This document shows, piece by piece, positions 1 to 6,509 of a stretch of 6,919 nt of DNA. Both the position numbers and the translations under genes were made by a program. Position 1 is the first letter of the stretch, and every line of letters begins with the position of its first letter. The stretch lies in assembly GCA_021443125.1 (NCBI GenBank), contig JABUUQ010000002.1:699898-706816 (forward strand), read 5' to 3'. The notes below the pieces were generated by a model. It did no database searches, was not told the origin of the DNA, and saw only the letters and a list, made by a program, of their open reading frames with translations. The DNA comes from Bacteroidales bacterium. GTDB lineage: Bacteria; Bacteroidota; Bacteroidia; Bacteroidales; P3.

Positions 1-329
1 GTTTCGTCAATTTCCGATGCGTAGTCTATGCTTGTGAACATGGATTCTTTGTTTTGTTTGTTCAAAAAGTTGATACAATTGTTTATCATCACTTTTCGCA
101 ACCAGAAAACAAAGTCGCAACCATTGTCTTTGTAGGAGTCAATGTTCTCGAACGCACGCATAAAACCTTCAATCAGCATATCTTCTGCATCCTCTTGCGA
201 AGATGCATACCTGAAACAAAGAGACAACATTTGCGAACTGAAAACCTCAAACAGTGTTTTTTGAGATTTTCTATCGCCTTGTTTGCATAAGGAAACTATT
301 TCGCCGATATTTCTGTGCTCTGTGCTCAT
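1..329 (-). CDS. ECF-type RNA polymerase sigma factor, N-terminal part (partial at window edge)
   Basis: The minus strand is open from an ATG at 329 to the left edge (109 codons plus 2 nt) and reads MSTEHRNIGEIVSLCKQGDR... It has the layout of sigma-70 region 2 in small ECF-like sigma factors: a KQGDRKSQKTLFEVF first helix (about residues 16-30), SLCFRYASSQEDAEDMLIEG (36-55) with the acidic DAED turn, then FMRAFENIDSYKDNGC and FVFWLRKVMINNCINFLNKQ (73-92), corresponding to the core-binding and -10-recognition helices. Region 4 (-35 recognition) should lie beyond the edge; Bacteroidetes family members are usually about 170-190 aa. The gene lies 57 bp downstream of the peptidase on the same strand. 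I see no convincing promoter between them, so co-transcription is possible. No anti-sigma gene is visible, so the signal it answers is unknown. The family call is fairly sure; the regulon cannot be inferred. Confidence 0.82.
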   Translation of the reverse strand, partial: MSTEHRNIGEIVSLCKQGDRKSQKTLFEVFSSQMLSLCFRYASSQEDAEDMLIEGFMRAFENIDSYKDNGCDFVFWLRKVMINNCINFLNKQNKESMFTSIDYASEIDE

Positions 330-386
330 AAATACAATAACAAGATTTGAAAGGAAAAAGTTAGCACAAGACAGAAAAAAGTTTTT

Positions 387-2690
387 CTATTTTTTGATAA
401 GTATTTGTGAAGAATAAGTGCCAAGTTTCTTGTTTTCAAGCACAAGGATGAAAGAATTGCCACTATAATTCTTGTAATCAAGCACGGTGTTTTGCGATTT
501 TAGAGGCATTGTTTTCAGCAATCGTCCGTCTATTGCAAGGAGTTTTGCAGTGTAATCGCCAAAATTCTCACACTTAATCGTGCAAACACCATTGTTAGGG
601 TTAGGATAAATTACACTATTGTTTGAATCTTCCTTCAAATCCACCAAGCTCTTGTCTGCAATAGCCATAATATAGTCGCCTTCCCAAAGCATTGTTGTTT
701 TTATGTAGCCAGTTGAAGATGTAGCACTTGAACTTGGCACTCTGGTCCATTGACTTGCTTTGTTAGGTCTATACAATAATATAATAGAGTCTTTGGAAGA
801 AGAAGCCCAAGCCAAAGTTGAATCGAAAATTTTAGGGTTTGTATTGTAGTAGAAAGAACCATAAATGTTTTGTTCAGGCATTTTCGCACCCTCAATCGTC
901 CAAAAGTGCTGGTTGGAAACGCGACTTACACCCACAGGCAGTTCAAATAATGTATCGCCAAGCCAATGCAATGTGGCACGAAGAAGAAACGGCTCGTCAA
1001 TCTGGTCTATCTGTGCCTTGAAATAAGTATTCGCAAACTCAAACCTGCCAACTGTGTCGATAATTCTATAACAATCTGTAGTTAAATCGGCAAACTGCTC
1101 ATCCAAATCAATGAAAACATTTGCCAACTCACCATTTGGGAAAGGAGAAGAGAAAGTTAGAGTGGCTGTATCGCCATAAAATTCTGCATAATTCTCCACA
1201 ATCTCCAAGTCTTTGCTCACAAACGCCATCGGAATCCTTGAATATTCCAGCGTTTTTGTGTTATCTGGATAGGCCCTTTGCAGAAAAGCCAGCCTTATCT
1301 CTTCGTTATCAATATCTTTTTTCGCTATTTCGTAGTGAGGAGTTGAAGAAGAAAATACCATCTTTTCAAAAAAATCCGATAGGTTTTGGCCAGAATAATC
1401 TTCCAGACTGTGCATTAAATCTTCGCTTGTGGCGTTTTTGAATGCATATTCGTCAAGATAATGCCTTATTGCACCAAAAAAACTGTCTCTCATAAAGGTT
1501 TTCAAACTCAAAGCCACGAAAGAACCTTTGTCATACACCGTTGAAGAGTAGGTAAGTGTTGAATCCACAGGACTCAAAGGAAGATATCCTTCATCCAAAA
1601 CGACGTTTTTCAGTACTTTTTCGTGCAAATTCCTTATGTGATTCTTCGCTTTCTCTTTGCCATAAATTGATTCTAATGAAACAAAAACGGTGAAAGAGGT
1701 CAGCCCTTCGTTGAGCCACATCTCCTCTTGTGAAGAACAAGTAACAAGATTTCCAAACCACGCATGAGCCAATTCATGAACAATGTTACTCATTCCGTCA
1801 ATCTGATTGTTCAAAGCCCCAGAAGACAACGCTATATTGTCGACATGCTCCATGCTTCCCTTAGGTGTAACACAGTAACCCGCACGATTGAATGGATAAT
1901 CTCCAAAACATTGTATAAGAGTGTCAAGAGCCTGAGGCACCAAAGCAAACATTTGCTCGATAATCTCTGCAAAACCCTCATTATAATAAACTTCCAACGG
2001 AATCGAATCTCCAGAAGGTGAAGTGTAGTTCAAAGAAAATTTTTCAAAATCTGCGATTGCCATAGACACAAGGTAAGGAGCAACCTCTTGTTTCAAAGAA
2101 TAATAATAGTTTATCAGCGAATCTGTTGTGATGGAATCAAGAACGCCAGAACACACAACAAAGTTTTCAGGTACGGAAACTTTGAAATCAAATGTCGCCT
2201 TGTCGTTAAATGCATCGTTAGTGGCAAACCAGCTGCGTGCATAGGAGTGTGGATAATCCAAAAAGGCGACTCCTAAGGTGTAAATCAAAGAATTGTCGTA
2301 GTGAATTCCTCCCCACGCCATGCTGTTTTGCTCAACAACCTGACCACCTTGGTAAAAAATCGTCGCTACAATGGTGTCTCCCACATTGCTTTCACCCAAA
2401 TCTATATCCAAATTCAAGGAATCATAACTGAACTCTGCCAAAACACCATCCATCTTCACAGAATCCACATTGTTATTCTTAAGATAGAATCTCACACTCT
2501 CATTATCTTGCAACAATACGAACTTTATCTCTGTGCTGGCTTTATGATGCTTTGCCGAAATGTCGATTTTGAAATCCAAACCATAGTGTAAAATATCCAC
2601 ATCTTGCGCAAAAGAATCCTTATGCAAGAACAAAGACACCACAACTGCAAAAGCGGAAAATAATATGAAAGAAAGTGATTTAATATGCAT
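387..2690 (-). CDS. Secreted M1-family zinc metallopeptidase with type IX secretion sorting domain
   Basis: This 767-aa protein is predicted to be a zinc-dependent exopeptidase of the M1 (aminopeptidase N / LTA4 hydrolase) family, exported and released or anchored by T9SS. Residues 1-28 are a signal peptide (Lys near the start, hydrophobic stretch, cut near SFA-QD). About 30-220 form the N-terminal beta domain. The catalytic domain carries GSMEH at 278-282 (the GxMEN position), HELAHAWFGN at 305-314 and NEG at 327-329. H305, H309 and E328 give an exact HExxH-x18-E zinc site, E306 is the general base, and Y386 in YDKGSF is the likely transition-state Tyr. After about residue 450 lie beta-rich regions, then a type A T9SS tail (about 690-767, with VIYPNPNNG) ending in ILIKK. 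The ATG at 2690 gives a good signal peptide and lies about 50 nt below a complete promoter. The last residue of the GAMEN-like motif is His instead of Asn. The exact substrate is unknown; nutrient peptide trimming is a guess. Confidence 0.93.
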   Translation of the reverse strand: MHIKSLSFILFSAFAVVVSLFLHKDSFAQDVDILHYGLDFKIDISAKHHKASTEIKFVLLQDNESVRFYLKNNNVDSVKMDGVLAEFSYDSLNLDIDLGESNVGDTIVATIFYQGGQVVEQNSMAWGGIHYDNSLIYTLGVAFLDYPHSYARSWFATNDAFNDKATFDFKVSVPENFVVCSGVLDSITTDSLINYYYSLKQEVAPYLVSMAIADFEKFSLNYTSPSGDSIPLEVYYNEGFAEIIEQMFALVPQALDTLIQCFGDYPFNRAGYCVTPKGSMEHVDNIALSSGALNNQIDGMSNIVHELAHAWFGNLVTCSSQEEMWLNEGLTSFTVFVSLESIYGKEKAKNHIRNLHEKVLKNVVLDEGYLPLSPVDSTLTYSSTVYDKGSFVALSLKTFMRDSFFGAIRHYLDEYAFKNATSEDLMHSLEDYSGQNLSDFFEKMVFSSSTPHYEIAKKDIDNEEIRLAFLQRAYPDNTKTLEYSRIPMAFVSKDLEIVENYAEFYGDTATLTFSSPFPNGELANVFIDLDEQFADLTTDCYRIIDTVGRFEFANTYFKAQIDQIDEPFLLRATLHWLGDTLFELPVGVSRVSNQHFWTIEGAKMPEQNIYGSFYYNTNPKIFDSTLAWASSSKDSIILLYRPNKASQWTRVPSSSATSSTGYIKTTMLWEGDYIMAIADKSLVDLKEDSNNSVIYPNPNNGVCTIKCENFGDYTAKLLAIDGRLLKTMPLKSQNTVLDYKNYSGNSFILVLENKKLGTYSSQILIKK

Positions 2691-2744
2691 GATTCGCCAA
2701 ATTTTTATGTTGATTTGCTAATTGAAAACACTGTTTTGTTTATG

Positions 2745-2775
2745 CAAATATACGATTTTTTTTGATGTTAACAAA
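2745..2775 (-). promoter_or_regulatory. Bacteroidetes-type promoter of the M1 peptidase (-33 and -7)
   Basis: On the minus strand TATATTTG (2752 down to 2745) matches the Bacteroidetes -7 consensus TAnnTTTG exactly. TTTG (2775 down to 2772) lies upstream with a 19-nt spacer, the optimal arrangement for the primary sigma factor of this phylum. Transcription would start near 2740, leaving a leader of about 50 nt before the peptidase ATG at 2690. The -33 element overlaps the first TTAACA hexamer of the direct-repeat box that serves the divergent phosphate operon, so a protein bound there could block this promoter. The match is read by eye and no start site has been mapped. Confidence 0.68.
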
Positions 2776-2795
2776 AACTTAACATCTTTTTAACA
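2768..2795 (+). promoter_or_regulatory. Candidate Pho box: three TTAACA direct repeats at 11-bp period
   Basis: TTAACA occurs without mismatch at 2768-2773, 2779-2784 and 2790-2795, each pair separated by 5 A/T-rich bases, giving an exact 11-bp period. A degenerate fourth copy, GAAACA (4 of 6), follows at the next step, 2801-2806. Tandem hexamers spaced about 5 bp apart, all on one face of the helix, are the known pattern for PhoB/PhoP-class (OmpR-family) response regulators; TTAACA-type hexamers are the Bacillus subtilis PhoP consensus and 11-bp repeats form the E. coli pho box. The array ends 20 bp before the -7 element of the PiT-porin operon, exactly where the -33 element is missing, the geometry of an activator-dependent promoter. 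The regulator is not in the window; its identity is inferred from the target genes. Confidence 0.6.
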
Positions 2796-2815
2796 AGTTT
2801 GAAACAATGGCTTCC

Positions 2816-2823
2816 TACTTTTG
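2816..2823 (+). promoter_or_regulatory. -7 element of the phosphate-uptake operon promoter
   Basis: TACTTTTG matches the Bacteroidetes -7 consensus TAnnTTTG exactly. The nearest upstream TTTG (2798-2801) is only 14 nt away, too close for the usual 17-23 nt spacer, and the expected -33 position (about 2793-2796) holds TTAACA repeat sequence instead. Transcription should begin around 2828-2831, leaving a short A-rich leader of about 18 nt with no Shine-Dalgarno sequence, which is normal in this phylum. Because the element covers the in-frame TTG at 2821-2823, that codon cannot be the start of the downstream gene when this promoter is used. Confidence 0.62.
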
Positions 2824-2847
2824 CAACATCAAAAAAAAGAAAAAGTT

Positions 2848-5151
2848 ATGGAAAACGTGTATTTGATAATCGTAGGCTTTGTCTTGTTGCTGGCGGTCTT
2901 CGATTTGTTTGTAGGAGTCAGCAACGACGCAGTCAATTTCCTTAGTTCAGCCGTTGGATGCAAGGTTGCACGCTTCAGAACCATCATTTTCGTGGCCTCT
3001 TTCGGTGTTTTGATAGGTGCTTTGCTAAGTTCTGGAATGATGGATGTTGCTCGCCACGGAATTCTTCGCCCTTCCCACTATAGTTTTGAGGAAGTTATGG
3101 TCATTTTTCTGGCAGTTATGGTTACCGATGTGGTGATTCTCGATATTTTCAACTCGTTTGGTATGCCTACATCCACAACTGTGAGCCTTGTCTTTGAGCT
3201 TCTCGGTGCCACCTTCACGTCTGCATGCATCAAAATAGCAAATTCCACTCACTCAATCGCCGAAAACTCGTTGTCATTTGCTGATTTGATAAATACAGAC
3301 AAAGCATTGAGTGTCATTTTCGCCATTTTCATCAGTGTAATCATTGCTTTCACTCTCGGAGTTGTTGTTCAATGGCTTCTAAGGCTCGTTTTCACATTCA
3401 AATACAAAGAAAAACTCAAATATCTTATAGGAATTTTTGGCTCAATAGCCTTTACAACACTTGCATACTTTATATTAATAAAAGGTATAGGCTCTTCAAG
3501 TATCCTAAGTCAAGACATCAGAGACTACATCAAAGAAAACACCACTCTTTTGCTTGGAATCAGTTTTGTATTCTTTGCTATTCTTTCACAGATTCTTCAT
3601 ATTTGCGGCGTCAATGTGCTGAAAACCATAATCCTTTCGGGCACTTTTGCACTTGCTATGGCGTTTGCAAGCAACGATTTGGTGAATTTTGTGGGCGTTC
3701 CCCTAACTGCTTTGGATGCTTTCTTGGAATACATTTCCCTTGGGGCGAATCCACAAATAAAGATGACGATTTTGGAACAAAGTGCCAAGAGTCCGTTTAT
3801 CTATCTGCTGATTTCTGGCATCATTATGTGCGTTGCGATGATAACATCCAAGAAAGCCAAAAAAGTTATAAAGACATCCGTGGATCTTTCCAAACAAGAC
3901 GAAGGCGAAGAGATGTTTGGCTCGTCAAAAATAGCCAAAGGTATAGTCAGAACCTCGTTTCAGGTGAAAGATATCATCAAACAAATTCTTCCTTCTGGCA
4001 CAATAAGGTTCATAAACAAAAGATTCGACAATGTTAATGACTATGATATGATTCGAGGAGCAGTAAATACCGTGCTTAGTGCCCTGCTTATCATCATGGG
4101 AACAACACTTGCTCTGCCATTATCCACAACCTATGTAACCTTTATGGTAGCTATGGGTTCGGCTCTTGCAGACAGAGCATGGAAACGCGACAGCGCTGTG
4201 TTCAGAGTAACAGGTATGCTGTCAGTTATAGGAGGCTGGTTCCTTACTGCAGGAGTTGCGTTTGTGGCTTGCGCACTTGTCGCCCTTATTCTTCATTTCT
4301 CAGGATTCGTTGGCATGTTTGCATTCATAGCCCTAACAATCACCATATTGGTTCGCAGCAATCGTCGCCACAAAGACGATAACAACGCAACATTGTCTGA
4401 AAAAGATATTCTCTATCTCGATGAACATTTTGCAAATCTTTCAAATGCGGAGCCGAATAAAGCAACGAAGTTGCTAGAAAACCATTTTGCCACCACACAA
4501 CTTGAAAAACTCACTCAGGTTCACCAATTCTACACCACAGCCCTTGATTCCATAAACACCAACGACTACAAAAAACTTCACAAACTAAAGAAAACACTGC
4601 GAAAAGCAAGAGAAGACAACGAGAAACTGCGAGACAACGAACTAAAAGCCCTTCGCCGCCTTCCACAAGAGCAAGTTGTGGAGAAAAACACCTGGTTCCA
4701 TCTCTCACATAACGCTCTTAGCCAATACCATTACTGTCTTAGCCGTATGATTACTCCATTTGTGGAACATTTCTCAAATTCCTTCAGCCCTCTACCTCAA
4801 TATCTTATCAGCGAATACCAAATTGTTCGCCACGATGCAGAAGATATCTTTCTCGATGCAAGAAATATGCTTTCATCTCTTTGTTCCAACCCACAAGATG
4901 CAAGTAAAGACGAATGCAAAGCCATACTCGATAGGGCAGATGTGCTAAAAAATTCATTGAGTAGCCTAAGAAAACTCCACAGTGCAAGAATCCACAGCGA
5001 CAAAAGCCAGAATCTTGCCACCAACCTTCTTTATCTTGCACTAATACAAGAAACGCAAGAATTATTAAGCATACTTCGCCACCAAGTTCGCGCCAATCAC
5101 AAATTTTTAACCCAAGAAAATGAAACAATTCCTGATAAAACACAAAGGTAA
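2848..5151 (+). CDS. PiT/PHO4-family inorganic phosphate transporter with C-terminal PhoU-like domain
   Basis: An inner-membrane, ion-coupled phosphate permease of 767 aa from the ATG at 2848. The open frame extends to a TTG at 2821, but that codon lies inside the -7 element. The duplicated PiT signature is present. The first half has VSNDAVNFLSSAVG (24-37) and NSFGMPTSTT (102-111); the second half has ASNDLVNFVGVPLTA (274-288) and ALPLSTTYVTFMVAMG (422-437). About 12 or more hydrophobic segments span residues 3-502, interrupted by a charged loop at about 335-400. From about 503 the protein is hydrophilic and helical for some 265 residues, including DAEDIFLDARNML (663-675) and NLLYLALIQETQELLSILRH (726-745). 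This resembles PhoU/DUF47-type helical bundles, which elsewhere act as separate PiT partners. It is first in an operon with the porin and overlaps it by 32 nt. The transporter call is very sure; the tail assignment is tentative. Confidence 0.94.
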   Translation: MENVYLIIVGFVLLLAVFDLFVGVSNDAVNFLSSAVGCKVARFRTIIFVASFGVLIGALLSSGMMDVARHGILRPSHYSFEEVMVIFLAVMVTDVVILDIFNSFGMPTSTTVSLVFELLGATFTSACIKIANSTHSIAENSLSFADLINTDKALSVIFAIFISVIIAFTLGVVVQWLLRLVFTFKYKEKLKYLIGIFGSIAFTTLAYFILIKGIGSSSILSQDIRDYIKENTTLLLGISFVFFAILSQILHICGVNVLKTIILSGTFALAMAFASNDLVNFVGVPLTALDAFLEYISLGANPQIKMTILEQSAKSPFIYLLISGIIMCVAMITSKKAKKVIKTSVDLSKQDEGEEMFGSSKIAKGIVRTSFQVKDIIKQILPSGTIRFINKRFDNVNDYDMIRGAVNTVLSALLIIMGTTLALPLSTTYVTFMVAMGSALADRAWKRDSAVFRVTGMLSVIGGWFLTAGVAFVACALVALILHFSGFVGMFAFIALTITILVRSNRRHKDDNNATLSEKDILYLDEHFANLSNAEPNKATKLLENHFATTQLEKLTQVHQFYTTALDSINTNDYKKLHKLKKTLRKAREDNEKLRDNELKALRRLPQEQVVEKNTWFHLSHNALSQYHYCLSRMITPFVEHFSNSFSPLPQYLISEYQIVRHDAEDIFLDARNMLSSLCSNPQDASKDECKAILDRADVLKNSLSSLRKLHSARIHSDKSQNLATNLLYLALIQETQELLSILRHQVRANHKFLTQENETIPDKTQR

Positions 5152-6271
5152 TGGCTCAAAACGACTCACAATAGCAATAATTCTATTTATTGTTCTCTAC
5201 TATTTGTTTGGCAATCAAGCATCTGGACAAACAATAGAAGGAATTTTAAGAGGCAAGTTTGAAACTACAACTTTAACACCCGACAATAGCACTGCGTCAG
5301 CCGAAAGCGGAAGCCGAAAAGAGCAACTTGTTGCCGAAGTTACTAGGTTTGAGGTTAGGAATGCAAGAATATCTTTCTCCAACAGCAAGAATCTCGACAT
5401 TCTTCTCAACAATCTTATTCTTGAATACAAGGCAGAGATAGACCTTTGCGACGAAGGAAGCATCAAAATGCTGGACGCCTACAGCCGACTGAAGTATAAC
5501 GCTTTCAGTTTCACAATTGGACAGTTCAGAGTGCCGTTTTCCATAGACGCACACCGAAATCCCTACAAGCAACTCTTTGCAAATCGTTCGTTTATAGCGA
5601 AATACGTTGGCAATATAAGAGATGTGGGCGCCCAATTGTCGTATGAGCCAAGCCATAAGGTGTTTTCCCTAACCGCAGGCTTGTTCAACGGCAGCGGACT
5701 GACGAATCAGAAAAATTTTTGGACGTCTTCCATCAACTATTCCTCAAAACTCACACTCAACTTCTTGCCTTGGGCCCACCTTTGCTTGTCTGCACAAAAG
5801 ATTAAGCCACAATATGTTAATATGTACCTCTATGACGCAGGCCTAACGCTGAATCCCAAGAATTTTTTCTTCGAAATAGAATATCTATACGAACACTACC
5901 AAGACAATTGCTTCAAAGCCGTCAATGCATTCAACATAATGACAGGCTATAAGGTCAATCTCCACAACCAAATCTTCAAAAACTTCCAACCATTGCTAAG
6001 ATACGATTATGCATCAGACCATTGGGACGGTGTCTTCGACACTTTAGTCGGCTACCGCAGCGAATTAAGCACTCAAAACTCTGAAATCGTAAGCCCAAAA
6101 GTGCAACAATGTTGCCGAAGCCGCATAACCATAGGCACAACCTTTGCACTGAACACCAAAACCGAAGCATTCATACGCCTGAACTACGAAAAATACTTCT
6201 ACAACAAAGAAGCAAGAATAAAAATCAGCGAAAACGACAAATTTGTCATCGAATTCGTAACAAAATTCTAA
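5120..6271 (+). CDS. Phosphate-selective porin O/P-type outer-membrane beta-barrel protein
   Basis: A 383-aa outer-membrane barrel predicted to let phosphate or other anions into the periplasm. Residues 1-37 are a signal peptide with a basic start (KHKGNGSKR), a hydrophobic core (LTIAIILFIVLYYLFG) and a likely cut near ASG-QT. The mature protein shows alternating beta strands throughout. GQFRVPFSIDAHRNPYKQLF (134-153) followed by AKYVGNIRDVGAQLSY (160-175) is the conserved segment of the Porin_O_P (OprO/OprP-like) family. It ends in Phe (FVIEFVTKF), the usual barrel-assembly signal. The start at 5120 lies 32 nt inside the transporter gene in another frame; it is the in-frame ATG that supplies the signal peptide, and the overlap suggests translational coupling. 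Members are often about 350-450 aa, so this one is complete. Phosphate as substrate rests on family plus the PiT neighbour; Bacteroidetes members may carry other anions. Confidence 0.85.
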   Translation: MKQFLIKHKGNGSKRLTIAIILFIVLYYLFGNQASGQTIEGILRGKFETTTLTPDNSTASAESGSRKEQLVAEVTRFEVRNARISFSNSKNLDILLNNLILEYKAEIDLCDEGSIKMLDAYSRLKYNAFSFTIGQFRVPFSIDAHRNPYKQLFANRSFIAKYVGNIRDVGAQLSYEPSHKVFSLTAGLFNGSGLTNQKNFWTSSINYSSKLTLNFLPWAHLCLSAQKIKPQYVNMYLYDAGLTLNPKNFFFEIEYLYEHYQDNCFKAVNAFNIMTGYKVNLHNQIFKNFQPLLRYDYASDHWDGVFDTLVGYRSELSTQNSEIVSPKVQQCCRSRITIGTTFALNTKTEAFIRLNYEKYFYNKEARIKISENDKFVIEFVTKF

Positions 6272-6294
6272 AGATGCGTAGCCGAAAATAGCAA
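6272..6294 (+). repeat. Module S copy 1
   Basis: AGATGCGTAGCCGAAAATAG followed by CAA begins directly after the porin stop codon and is identical to 6881-6903. It faces an inverted relative at 6299-6330 (GTTAC, T6, CTGCTAACGC), so GCGTAGC can pair with GCTAACGC with one bulge. The porin gene therefore ends exactly at the edge of the repeat array. Confidence 0.8.
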
Positions 6295-6298
6295 ATTG

Positions 6299-6317
6299 GT
6301 AACTTCGTTACTTTTTT
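6299..6317 (+). terminator. Possible intrinsic terminator of the PiT-porin operon
   Basis: Starting 28 bp after the porin stop codon, GTAAC (6299-6303), a TTC loop and GTTAC (6307-6311) form a 5-bp hairpin followed at once by six T residues (6312-6317). The position is right for ending the operon. The stem is short and AT-rich, so termination may be weak. The hairpin and T-tract are also part of a repeated unit: a near copy with the same T6-CTGCTA tail lies at 6385-6412. It may therefore act as a terminator only incidentally. Confidence 0.42.
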
Positions 6318-6339
6318 CTGCTAACGCGAACGCCATTTC

Positions 6340-6361
6340 CACTGCACTATTCGCGAGTATA
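6340..6361 (-). repeat. Module F, inverted copy 1
   Basis: CACTGCACTATTCGCGAGTA followed by TA reads on the minus strand as TATACTCGCGAATAGTGCAG followed by TG, matching 16 of 22 positions of the forward copy at 6704-6725. Its core ATTCGCGAGTATA recurs at 6475-6487 and 6791-6803. Immediately right of it is a TA-rich expansion (6359-6371) flanked by GTATA on both sides. Confidence 0.65.
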
Positions 6362-6383
6362 TTATATATATGTATAGAAATCG

Positions 6384-6414
6384 GGCAACAAGTTGCTTTT
6401 TTCTGCTACCGCAT
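6384..6414 (-). repeat. Module S, inverted copy with hairpin and T-tract
   Basis: Read on the minus strand, this stretch aligns to 6882-6913 with 28 identities, 4 mismatches and 2 single-base gaps by eye. On the plus strand it shows GCAAC (6385-6389), GTTGC (6392-6396) and six T (6397-6402), the look of a small bidirectional terminator, then CTGCTACCGC. The tail T6-CTGCTA is shared with 6312-6323. A terminator role is possible but the loop is tight. Confidence 0.6.
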
Positions 6415-6425
6415 CCAAGTTTCCA

Positions 6426-6461
6426 CACTCCACACCCGTGAATTCTGCACTCAAAATCAAG
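6426..6461 (+). repeat. Module F copy 1, identical 36-bp repeat
   Basis: This copy runs from CACTCCACACCCGTG to CAAAATCAAG and is identical over 36 bp to the copy at 6847-6882, 421 bp downstream. The upstream flank CAAGTTTCCACACTCCACA (6416-6434) is repeated exactly at 6500-6518. It represents the best-conserved form of the family here. Confidence 0.9.
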
Positions 6462-6470
6462 TTTTTACTT

Positions 6471-6488
6471 CACCATTCGCGAGTATAG
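6471..6488 (-). repeat. Module F, inverted copy 2
   Basis: CACCATTCGCGAGTATAG shares ATTCGCGAGTATA with inverted copies 1 and 3. It occupies the slot one 42-bp step after forward copy 1 (6426), between it and forward copy 2 (6510). This suggests a unit of the array was inverted in place. Confidence 0.6.
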
Positions 6489-6509
6489 AACAACAAACAC
6501 AAGTTTCCA

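Noticed and set aside
54..290. 78-codon plus-strand open frame at the left end
   Set aside because: It is antisense to the sigma-factor frame, which has recognisable region 2 motifs. The plus-strand product has no recognisable features.
373..388. AGAAAAA/TTTTTCT inverted repeat at the peptidase stop codon as a terminator
   Set aside because: The stem is almost only A-T, the loop is two bases, and it overlaps the coding end. It is likely a chance A/T tract.
2798..2823. TTTG at 2798-2801 as the -33 element of the PiT promoter
   Set aside because: The spacer to the -7 element would be 14 nt, shorter than the usual 17-23 nt; an activator-dependent promoter fits better.
2821..2847. TTG at 2821 as the start of the PiT gene, nine residues earlier
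   Set aside because: The TTG is the end of the -7 promoter element TACTTTTG, so it would not be in the transcript. The ATG at 2848 gives a normal first membrane segment.
3372..4037. 221-codon open frame within the PiT gene in another plus frame
   Set aside because: It is a shadow of the PiT coding frame. It resembles no family and lacks any start context, while the PiT frame carries clear conserved motifs throughout.
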